From an uncultured Draconibacterium sp. (GTDB lineage Bacteria > Bacteroidota > Bacteroidia > Bacteroidales > Prolixibacteraceae): DNA of 64,000 bases. Below the pieces are notes generated by a model. The model was not told the origin of the DNA. It was given only the letters and a program-made list of their open reading frames with translations, and searched no databases. How positions within the stretch are numbered: the stretch's first letter is position 1; each line of letters begins with the position of its first letter. Where the stretch lies: the NCBI RefSeq assembly GCF_963675585.1, contig NZ_OY776411.1, positions 935,001 to 999,000 of the forward strand, written 5' to 3'. Both the position numbers and the translations under genes were made by a program. Shown here piece by piece: positions 28,711 through 35,514 of the stretch.

Positions 28711-29406
28711 ATGGTCAATCAAACAGTTGCTGCCTTAGAGTATCTTGCCGAAAAAGAACGAAAAGAACGCTCGAAAGTAATGTTCCCAACCTCGATGAAA
28801 GTACTTGGCGTAAAAGCCATTAACATAAAAAAAGTAGTAAACGAATGCTGGGCAAGTTTACAAAACGAAGCACCCGAAAAACTCTTGCAGTTTGCCAAAG
28901 ACCTGGTAAAAACCAGGGTGATTGAATGCAACCAGGTGGCCTTTTTATTGCTTTGGAAAAGTAAAAGCGCCATGCGGCTGATTGGGTTAAAAGATATTGA
29001 AGAGCTGGCACAAAACATTGATAACTGGGTAACAGTCGACACGCTTTCGGTGCTGATTTCGGGATGTGTCTGGCGCGAAAATCAAATTTCGGATGCCGAT
29101 GTTTTGGCCTGGTTAAACTCCGAAAACCGATGGTGGAGAAGAACAGCCGTGGTTTCAACCGTTTCATTAAATCTGCGATCGCGTGGCGGAACCGGAGATG
29201 CCAAACGAACTTTACTTATTTGCGAAAAAGTGGTAAACGAACGCGACGACATGATTGTAAAAGCTTTGTCGTGGGCTTTGCGCGAACTTTCAAAAAGAGA
29301 TAAACCTGCAGTAGAAAAATTTATGGATAGCTATGATCTGCAACTTGCCGGACGGGTTCGACGAGAAGTGTACTCCAAATTACAAACCGGAAGAAAAAAT
29401 GGCTAA
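28711..29406 (+). CDS. DNA alkylation repair protein (AlkD-like HEAT repeat)
   Basis: 231 aa, all-helical, with the AlkD-family pattern FPTSMKVLGVKAINIKKVVN, CWASL, WVTVDTLSVLI, ENRWWRRTAVVS, KALSWALRELSKRD. AlkD proteins are HEAT-repeat glycosylases that excise 3- or 7-alkylpurines. The catalytic context (Trp and Asp/Arg of the W-D-R group) appears present in WVTVD and WWRR. Divergent from rdgB. Confidence 0.88.
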   Translation: MVNQTVAALEYLAEKERKERSKVMFPTSMKVLGVKAINIKKVVNECWASLQNEAPEKLLQFAKDLVKTRVIECNQVAFLLLWKSKSAMRLIGLKDIEELAQNIDNWVTVDTLSVLISGCVWRENQISDADVLAWLNSENRWWRRTAVVSTVSLNLRSRGGTGDAKRTLLICEKVVNERDDMIVKALSWALRELSKRDKPAVEKFMDSYDLQLAGRVRREVYSKLQTGRKNG

Positions 29407-29423
29407 GCACAAAAGTATAGGAA

Positions 29424-29454
29424 ATAAAAAAGCCGCTTGAAAATTTCAGCGGCT
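29424..29454 (-). terminator. Terminator between the AlkD-like and arsR genes
   Basis: AGCCGCTTGAAA (29431-29442) pairs with TTTCAGCGGCT (29444-29454) with one bulged base. The minus strand continues into a T run (29430-29425), so it chiefly serves arsR. The plus-strand side has only a short T-containing tail. Confidence 0.82.
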
Positions 29455-29472
29455 CTCGTTTATTTTGTTAAA

Positions 29473-29778
29473 CTATTCGCAAGTACAGCTTTCAAGGCAA
29501 TCAACAATTTTGCTTAAAATTTCGTATTTCAAAAAGTAATACGTGTTTTTTCCGTCGCGTTTTGAACACAAAACACCTTTGTCGCGCAAAATCCCCAAAT
29601 GATGAGAGGTTGTTGACTGCTCAATTTTAAGTAATTCATGTATTTCAGTAACTGTCAAACGTTTGCCGCCTTCAAGATGTTTTAAAATTGCAATACGCAT
29701 TGGATGCGCAATCGCTTTTAACATGCCCGCAGCAACCTCCAGTCTTTCTACGTTTAACTCCTTGATATCTACCATCAC
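29473..29778 (-). CDS. ArsR/SmtB family transcriptional regulator
   Basis: 101 aa. Winged helix with AHPMRIAILKHLEGG, VTEIHELLKIEQSTTSHHLG (recognition helix), DKGVLCSKRDGKNTYYFL. The classic ELCVCDL metal site of arsenic and cadmium sensors is not present in helix 3. Cysteines instead cluster at the end (CLESCTCE) and at LCSKRD, so metal or redox sensing by another site is possible. A palindrome overlaps its promoter. No transporter or resistance gene is adjacent. Confidence 0.9.
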   Translation of the reverse strand: MMVDIKELNVERLEVAAGMLKAIAHPMRIAILKHLEGGKRLTVTEIHELLKIEQSTTSHHLGILRDKGVLCSKRDGKNTYYFLKYEILSKIVDCLESCTCE

Positions 29779-29794
29779 TCATTCTTTAGAAATG

Positions 29795-29828
29795 CAAATA
29801 TATAAATATTTAAGAATAGATATATCAA
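29795..29828 (-). promoter_or_regulatory. arsR promoter with overlapping palindrome
   Basis: The minus-strand -7 box TATATTTG (29802-29795) lies 23 bp from a TTG (29828-29826), slightly longer than consensus. A 28-bp imperfect palindrome (29798-29811 with 29812-29825, 10 of 14 pairs) fills the space between the two elements, suiting ArsR autorepression. Confidence 0.5.
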
Positions 29829-29957
29829 TTTTAAAAGTGACAACAAAAACATTTCAAACAAAAGTGCTTTTGCAACTTTTTTTTCGAAAAAATACTCCCA
29901 TTTTTGGCGAATTTGTTCTATGTTCGTTTTTCGAATTAAAATAGGGTTACCCGATAT

Positions 29958-30932
29958 ATGACTACGATAAATAAGATAAAATCGCCGATTCAACAGGAAC
30001 TGAATGAGTTTGAACCCTATTTCAAAAAATCGTTGCAAAGCGATATTCCTTTGCTTGCCACCATTTTAAATTACATGTACCGTACCAAAGGCAAGCAGTT
30101 GCGACCTATTTTTGTCTTTCTTTCGGCAAAGTTGCACGGTGGCACCAACGAATATTCTAAACTGGCAGCCTGTTCGGTTGAATTGTTACACACTGCAACG
30201 CTGGTGCACGACGACGTGGTTGATGAATCGTACGAACGTCGCGGATCGTTTTCGGTAAAAGCGCTTTGGAAAAATAAACTGGCCGTTTTGGTTGGTGATT
30301 ACATTCTGGCCCGGGGATTACTGCTTCAGCTCGAACACAAAAAATACAACTTCCTGCACTTAATTTCGCGTGCGGTACAAGACATGGCCGAAGGTGAAAT
30401 TCTGCAAATGAAAAAAAGCCGCAAACTGGATATCGACGATGAGACTTACTTCGAAATTATTCGGAAAAAGACTGCCTCGTTAATTGCAACCAGCATGGCC
30501 ATTGGCGCTGCATCGGCAACCGACAATGAAGAGATTGTTGAGAAAATGTATAAAATTGGCCAGGATGCCGGAATTGCATTTCAGATTAAAGACGATATTT
30601 TTGACTACCAGGCCAAAGGAATACTAGGTAAACCAACCGGTAACGACATAAAGGAAAAGAAGATTACACTGCCGCTTTTGTATGTTCTTAACAATGCTAA
30701 AAGTTCGGAGCGAAAACGGGTGCTTCGCCTGATTAAACGGAAAAACAAAAACTCGGAAATAGTTAGCGAACTCATTCAAATGGTTATTGACAAAAGAGGT
30801 TTGGAATACGCCGAAACAAAAATGAACGAGTTTAAGGAAAAAGCCATTAAGGGCTTAAAAGAATTCCCCGATTGTGAGGCGCGGGAGTCGTTGATCGAGT
30901 TAATGAACTACATTTCTACCCGCAAAAAATAA
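29958..30932 (+). CDS. ispB: Polyprenyl diphosphate synthase
   Basis: 324 aa. First aspartate-rich motif LVHDDVVDE (D85, D86, D89), second IKDDIFDYQ, plus GKQLRPIFVFLSAKL and GKPTGNDIKEKKITLPLL. The enzyme adds isopentenyl units to allylic diphosphate, probably making the octaprenyl chain for menaquinone. Chain length cannot be fixed from sequence alone. The last 12 codons are duplicated 304 bp downstream. Confidence 0.93.
   Translation: MTTINKIKSPIQQELNEFEPYFKKSLQSDIPLLATILNYMYRTKGKQLRPIFVFLSAKLHGGTNEYSKLAACSVELLHTATLVHDDVVDESYERRGSFSVKALWKNKLAVLVGDYILARGLLLQLEHKKYNFLHLISRAVQDMAEGEILQMKKSRKLDIDDETYFEIIRKKTASLIATSMAIGAASATDNEEIVEKMYKIGQDAGIAFQIKDDIFDYQAKGILGKPTGNDIKEKKITLPLLYVLNNAKSSERKRVLRLIKRKNKNSEIVSELIQMVIDKRGLEYAETKMNEFKEKAIKGLKEFPDCEARESLIELMNYISTRKK
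30894..30931. repeat. 38-bp direct repeat, copy 1 (end of ispB)
   Basis: Covers the codons for LIELMNYISTRKK at the end of ispB. An identical copy lies at 31198-31235. Confidence 0.92.
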
Positions 30933-31197
30933 TCAACTGCACATTAATATTTTACCTTCCGGTTAAACCGGGAGATCTTCATCCCGATTCAATCGGGACG
31001 AAGCAAAAAAGTCAAGGCTACCTGAAAAACAACTTCCTTTTCTTGCTCAAACTAAGTGCGGCCGGGTGATCTTCGAACACGTTCTCAGCTTCCCGGTCTT
31101 TCAAAGTTTGATCTGCTAAACGAAAGCTTTTTTTCAGAAGGCCGATCGAAAAGTTTTTGGACAACTCTTTAAAACTCCAGGAACAGCCGAATCGCTT
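30932..31197. repeat. 266-bp insert between the direct repeats
   Basis: No gene. Contains two perfect hairpins: CCGGTT/AACCGG around 30959-30971 and TCCCGAT/ATCGGGA at about 30983-30999. The minus strand reads CCTTGACTTTTTTGCTTCG next to the second hairpin, a phrase I associate with dispersed Bacteroidota intergenic repeats. The right end, read on the plus strand in the ispB frame, gives FKTPGTAES leading into the second 38-bp copy, so it may include a decayed ispB-like 3' end. Confidence 0.55.
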
Positions 31198-31235
31198 ATC
31201 GAGTTAATGAACTACATTTCTACCCGCAAAAAATA
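31198..31235. repeat. 38-bp direct repeat, copy 2 (end of the DUF2797 gene)
   Basis: Identical to 30894-30931. On the minus strand it encodes the last residues and stop of the DUF2797 protein (FLRVEM). Confidence 0.92.
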
Positions 31236-32009
31236 GCCATTGTGTTTGCGAATGTTCAGCACCCTATCATGATCCAATAACAGATACTGGCCTTTAATTC
31301 CCAATAAAGTTCCTGTGATTTCGGGTATTTTATCAAAGCCAATACTTTTTATTTTATCCGGGAATTGTTGTACCGGATATTGAATACTTGTCACCTCGTT
31401 TTCGGTATCTACATATTTTTTCAGCTCGGCCGGAAGCAATTCAATCACTTTTCTTTTCTCCTGCAGCAAATCAATATTTTGCGCAACTTCGTTTTTTAAC
31501 ATGGCACGCCAGTTGGTTTTATCGGTAAAATGGTTTTTTAGAAAAACCTCGATTACTCCGGCGATGTGTCGATTGGGTGTTTGTGCTAATTTTATGGCGT
31601 AACTGGCTCCCTGATCGATCCAACGGGTTGGAATCTGGTGCATCCGGGTAACTCCAACTTTTACTTCGCTCGAAACAGCCAGATAAACAAAATGATTGAT
31701 CAGGTCGTGTTTTTCGGCCCATTCCATATCTCGTGCCATTCCAAAATGCGATTTCGAAAGTTCGGGACGAAGAACCGATTCACTGGCTTCCGGTGCCGTT
31801 TGCAAACAGTTGTAACAAAATCCCTGGCCAAACGAAGTTTTGGTAAGTTTTCCACACGATATGCAATTGATTTGCCCGGTAAAAGTCATTTTCATTTCTT
31901 TCCCAATCAAATCATTCATATTAATCTGAGAATCGCCAATGGGCAAAGTATACTGTACCGGTTCGGCCAGCACTGTTCGCATTTTTAAAATAGTACCTTC
32001 CAATTGCAT
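31212..32009 (-). CDS. DUF2797 domain-containing protein
   Basis: 265 aa. A zinc-ribbon-like segment (CISCGKLTKTSFGQGFCYNC, about 49-68) precedes the DUF2797 core: HFVYLAVSSEVKVGVTR, IPTRWIDQGASYAIKLAQT, PNRHIAGVIEVFLK. The VGVTR...RW...G.E pattern recalls a GIY-YIG nuclease fold, which is inference. Function is unknown. Convergent with ispB; its final codons lie in the second 38-bp repeat. Confidence 0.88.
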   Translation of the reverse strand: MQLEGTILKMRTVLAEPVQYTLPIGDSQINMNDLIGKEMKMTFTGQINCISCGKLTKTSFGQGFCYNCLQTAPEASESVLRPELSKSHFGMARDMEWAEKHDLINHFVYLAVSSEVKVGVTRMHQIPTRWIDQGASYAIKLAQTPNRHIAGVIEVFLKNHFTDKTNWRAMLKNEVAQNIDLLQEKRKVIELLPAELKKYVDTENEVTSIQYPVQQFPDKIKSIGFDKIPEITGTLLGIKGQYLLLDHDRVLNIRKHNGYFLRVEM

Positions 32010-32052
32010 AATCGTTTTTTTAAGATAACTGAGATTATTCCGTTTGGTTCAA

Positions 32053-33528
32053 TTATAAACTTTCATCGTTTGCAACACCCAAAACACCAAGATACAAAAG
32101 CTTGGCTGCATCTTCCATTATTTCGGGCGTTAGCACATTTGTTTTATCCATTGGATGATGGTAATAAACCGGGAAAACACTTCCGCGTGTCCACAAACCA
32201 AAAGTTTTAATTCCGGCCGACTCAAAAATGGATGCATCAGAACGTGGGCGGCCATAATTTTTACGTGATGCTGAACTCTCCATTTCGCGATGAATGTAAT
32301 TTGAGTTAGCCGCTTCGAAATGGGTAAAAAGTTGGGGATGTGATTTTCCGCCTTCAACGAAAAAACCTGTTCCGTTTCCAACCATGTCGAGGTTAATCAT
32401 CATTTTGGTTTTTTCAATCGGGAAAAGTGGTTTTTCGCAATACTGTTTCGAACCGTACAAACCACATTCTTCGCCACCAAAAAGGATAAAAAGCACCGAA
32501 CGCTTCGGTTTTGAGTCAGAAGTTGCCAAAGCTTTGGCTGCCCCTAAAATATCAGCTATTCCCGATGCATTGTCCAAAGCTCCGGGAAAAACCACATCTC
32601 CCATTTGACCCTGCCCGTCGAGGTGGCCACCAATAATAATCACTTCGTTTTTTAATTCCGGATCCGTGCCTTCAATTATACCAACCACATTACATGCCTG
32701 TGCATCAGGAAAATATTTGGTTTCGGCTTTTATAAAAATCTTCTGTTTAGCGGGTAACGAAAACGAAGGAACCTCCCCGTTTCGCAACTGTTTCAGCACT
32801 TCTTTATAGTCTTTGCCTGCATCGCTAAAAATCTGATCAACCACTTTTGTATCCACATGTGCATAAATAAAACCATCTAAATGAACCGTATTCGGATTGG
32901 CAATTTTACTGGCATAAATCATTCCGGCGGCACCATGTTTTACCGCATTTCTGAACTTGTATCGATGATATGCGTAGGGTGTCCATTTTGCCAGGATTGT
33001 ATCGTTTTTTGTATATGGTATTCCAGGTTCAAGAATGATTATTTTCCCCTTAACGTCTATGTTTTTGTAATCATCGTAATCCAGTTCGGGTGCCGATATA
33101 CCATAACCAACATACACCAGTTCTGCTTCCACTTTTCCGTTTGCCGAGTTCGAACCGGGCAAATAGTCTTCCGGAAAATCGAGATAAGTTTTTTCCTTTC
33201 CATTAAAATAAATCACTGCCCCCAATGAATTTACTTCCGAAAATTCATTTTTAAAATACTGAAAATAACTTCCGTTGTTAGCAGGTTTAACACCCCATTC
33301 TTCAAATTTTCCGGCGCACCAGTTGGCCACATCCTGAAATTCAGGAGAACCCGACAAGCGGCCTTTGTATTTTGGAGAGCTTAGTTCGGTTGCATATTCC
33401 AGAATTTCGTTACTCGAAATAGTATGCAAGGTTTGAATTTTTTGATCTGATTTTTTTGAATTTTGGGCACATCCACACCATGCAGTTAAAGCAAAAAGAA
33501 GCAGTGTTAAAAACGTTTTCGAATACAT
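32053..33528 (-). CDS. M28 family metallopeptidase
   Basis: 491 aa from the ATG at 33528; a longer frame to 33612 adds 28 residues before the signal peptide and is less likely. The signal (MYSKTFLTLLLFALTAWCGC) has cysteines that could be lipidated. A PA-type insert (about 110-210) precedes the di-zinc peptidase core: GGHLDGQG, GALDNASGIADIL, GGEECGLYGS, NLDMVG and an HHPMDKTNVL end. M28 enzymes are mostly aminopeptidases; substrate unknown. Exported. It follows the DUF2797 gene in reverse order on the same strand (43-nt gap). Confidence 0.92.
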   Translation of the reverse strand: MYSKTFLTLLLFALTAWCGCAQNSKKSDQKIQTLHTISSNEILEYATELSSPKYKGRLSGSPEFQDVANWCAGKFEEWGVKPANNGSYFQYFKNEFSEVNSLGAVIYFNGKEKTYLDFPEDYLPGSNSANGKVEAELVYVGYGISAPELDYDDYKNIDVKGKIIILEPGIPYTKNDTILAKWTPYAYHRYKFRNAVKHGAAGMIYASKIANPNTVHLDGFIYAHVDTKVVDQIFSDAGKDYKEVLKQLRNGEVPSFSLPAKQKIFIKAETKYFPDAQACNVVGIIEGTDPELKNEVIIIGGHLDGQGQMGDVVFPGALDNASGIADILGAAKALATSDSKPKRSVLFILFGGEECGLYGSKQYCEKPLFPIEKTKMMINLDMVGNGTGFFVEGGKSHPQLFTHFEAANSNYIHREMESSASRKNYGRPRSDASIFESAGIKTFGLWTRGSVFPVYYHHPMDKTNVLTPEIMEDAAKLLYLGVLGVANDESL

Positions 33529-33644
33529 TTTGTACAGTTTTTTTGGAAAAACATAAAAGTAGTATTTTTTAACAGGCCTGAATTTGAAATCTGTAAAAAT
33601 GTGATACATCAAAGCAGAGCTGCCGAGCTGTCACATTGGGAATT

Positions 33645-33774
33645 CTTTTTATTCGCGATGCAAGCATTGGGGTATTAACTCATTTATCCCGATAGTGCAG
33701 CGTATCGGGATTCGTTCAACTAGCAGATTTCAATGCACTACGTTTTTGAAATCTGAGTTTCACGAATAAAAAAG
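33645..33774. repeat. Multi-hairpin intergenic element, 130 bp
   Basis: An outer stem (CTTTTTATTCG at 33645-33655 with 33763-33774) encloses two perfect hairpins: ATCCCGATA (33686-33694 with 33703-33711) and CAGATTTCAA (33724-33733 with 33746-33755). On the minus strand the outer stem is extended by a G-U pair. It lies in the 294-bp gap between the M28 gene and the small membrane protein gene, which holds nothing else. Confidence 0.6.
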
Positions 33775-33906
33775 TAGAACTTGTAGTTCGAAAATTGACC
33801 GAACTTCATCCGAAACAACTGAAAAACTACATCTTACCACTCAAACACATTCATTCAACCCCATTTTTTGAATAAATTGTAACAACTAATTTTAAACAAA
33901 CGAAAT

Positions 33907-34317
33907 ATGAAAATTTTAAGGGGAACTGTTTTTGGGGGCATTGCATTTTTCTTTTTGGGTTTTTTGGTCTGGGGACTTTTGTTAATGGATTTTTCCATGA
34001 CAAACTACAACCAGGACTTGTACAGGCCAAATGATGAAATGATATGGTGGGCAATGATTGTGTCGAACCTTTTACTGGCGCTGCTTTTAACTATTGGATT
34101 AAAATGGGCAGGTGCCAAAAGTATTGTTGACGGTATAAAAATAGGTGCGCTGTTTGGTTTTATTTATGCACTTAGTATTGATTTAGGAATGTATTCGATG
34201 ACCAACGTAATTTTAACCTTAACCGCAGTTGTAGTTGATGCATTTGCTTATGCCGCGGTTACCGCCGGCGCCGGCCTGGTTATAATACTTACCTGGGGAA
34301 AAGAAAAGGTTTCCTGA
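33907..34317 (+). CDS. Small four-helix membrane protein
   Basis: 136 aa. Four hydrophobic segments: about 8-28, 48-66, 76-96 and 101-126. An acidic-aromatic loop (NYNQDLYRPNDEMIWW) lies between the first two. No family was recognised with certainty; the layout resembles DUF1761-type proteins. Single gene with its own terminator. Confidence 0.75.
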   Translation: MKILRGTVFGGIAFFFLGFLVWGLLLMDFSMTNYNQDLYRPNDEMIWWAMIVSNLLLALLLTIGLKWAGAKSIVDGIKIGALFGFIYALSIDLGMYSMTNVILTLTAVVVDAFAYAAVTAGAGLVIILTWGKEKVS

Positions 34318-34337
34318 CCTTATTTGTTAGAAGAAAG

Positions 34338-34373
34338 AAGGATGGCAATTCATACCAAATGCTATCCTTTTTT
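34338..34373 (+). terminator. Rho-independent terminator
   Basis: AAGGATGGCA (34338-34347) pairs with TGCTATCCTT (34360-34369, one G-U pair) and a T run follows to 34373. It ends the small membrane protein gene. Confidence 0.85.
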
Positions 34374-34434
34374 ATTTAAAAATCATTTCAGCTACCAAAT
34401 TCAAGGTGATGTATTAAAAAGGTGTTCCAATTTG

Positions 34435-35343
34435 TTAGCCTCCAATTTCAGCCTCCAGTCCGAACTCCTGAAAAATTGCAAGTGCTTTGTTTTGTTCCTT
34501 TTCTGTTGGTTCTGCCATATTAAATTCGTTGTAAGTAGTACCAAGTTTAATGTACTTATTGGCAGCAATACTGTGGTAAGGCAAAATATTCACCTGTGGT
34601 TTTTCTCCCGGAAGCCCGAAAACAAAACGGGCCATTTCACGAACACTCCTTTCGTCGGCATTTACGTTTTTAATAAATGGAATCCGGATGTTGATTTTTG
34701 CACCACTTTCCGATAAAACTTTAAGGTTTTCAAGAATAAGCTTGTTGCTAACTCCGGTCCACTTTTTATGTTTTTCCGGGTCCATCACTTTCAGGTCGAA
34801 CAAAAACAACTCCGTGTTCCTGGCTACTTCCAGCATCGTTTCAGTATCTGCAAAACCGCAAGTATCAACGGTTCGGTGAATGTTTTTATTGCCACATGCT
34901 TTTAACATTTTAATCAGAAATACGGGATGCATCAATGGTTCGCCTCCCGAAAAAGTTACTCCTCCATTCGATTGATCAATGTGTACTCTTTCTTTTTCAA
35001 TAATCTGCACCAGCTCGTCAACATCATACATTCTGCCCGACATTTCAATGGCTTTTGTTGGGCAAACGTCAGAACAAATTCCGCAAAGAGTGCAAGCCTC
35101 ATAATCGGTAACAATTCCCTTTGGGGTTAAAGTAAGTGCATCTTCAGGACAAACTTTTACACATTCCTGCGCTCCGATACATTTCGATTCGGTGTAAAGT
35201 TTTTGCGCCTGCGGTGCCTGACTTTCAGGGTTGTGACACCATTTGCAACTTAAGGGGCAGCCTTTCAAAAAAACTGTAATCCGAATGCCCGGACCATCGT
35301 TAATGGCATAGCGTTTTATATCAAAAATTAATGGTTGTTTCAT
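34435..35343 (-). CDS. Glycyl radical enzyme activating protein (radical SAM, PflA-like)
   Basis: 302 aa. The radical SAM motif CPLSCKWC gives C29, C33 and C36. An inserted ferredoxin-like region with two further four-cysteine clusters (CIGAQECVKVCP, CTLCGICSDVCP) marks the GRE activases of the dehydratase/decarboxylase type rather than PflA itself. GGVTFSGGEPL and TVDTCGF are also present. It installs the glycyl radical on the enzyme encoded upstream, 171 nt away on the same strand. Oxygen sensitive. Confidence 0.94.
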   Translation of the reverse strand: MKQPLIFDIKRYAINDGPGIRITVFLKGCPLSCKWCHNPESQAPQAQKLYTESKCIGAQECVKVCPEDALTLTPKGIVTDYEACTLCGICSDVCPTKAIEMSGRMYDVDELVQIIEKERVHIDQSNGGVTFSGGEPLMHPVFLIKMLKACGNKNIHRTVDTCGFADTETMLEVARNTELFLFDLKVMDPEKHKKWTGVSNKLILENLKVLSESGAKINIRIPFIKNVNADERSVREMARFVFGLPGEKPQVNILPYHSIAANKYIKLGTTYNEFNMAEPTEKEQNKALAIFQEFGLEAEIGG

Positions 35344-35372
35344 TTAATTTGTTTACTAAATGGTTGTTGTGT

Positions 35373-35486
35373 ACCCCCCGTTTCCGCCGGGCCTTCTTCG
35401 AAGTCTCCGGTTCCAACTGTCCCCCTAAAGTAGGGGACAGTGGAGGCCGCAAGCTCCGTTGTCGGAGCAAGGTTGAAACAGGGGGT
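35373..35486 (-). ncRNA. Cloverleaf-like structured element between the glycyl radical enzyme and its activase
   Basis: A 12-bp closing stem (35373-35384 with 35475-35486) encloses three hairpins: CCGG...CTTC/GAAG...CCGG (35387-35410), CTGTCCCC/GGGGACAG (35417-35424 with 35433-35440) and GCTCCG/CGGAGC (35453-35458 with 35463-35468). On the minus strand the one mismatch of the closing stem becomes a G-U pair, so the transcript of the operon folds better than its complement. It may be a mobile palindromic repeat instead of an RNA gene. Confidence 0.45.
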
Positions 35487-35514
35487 GAATATATCTTTAT
35501 CCCCACTTGCTATG

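Noticed and set aside
31117-31236. Second polyprenyl synthase gene fragment as an active gene
   Set aside because: Only about 35 codons after a stop at 31117 match the frame, so at most a remnant.
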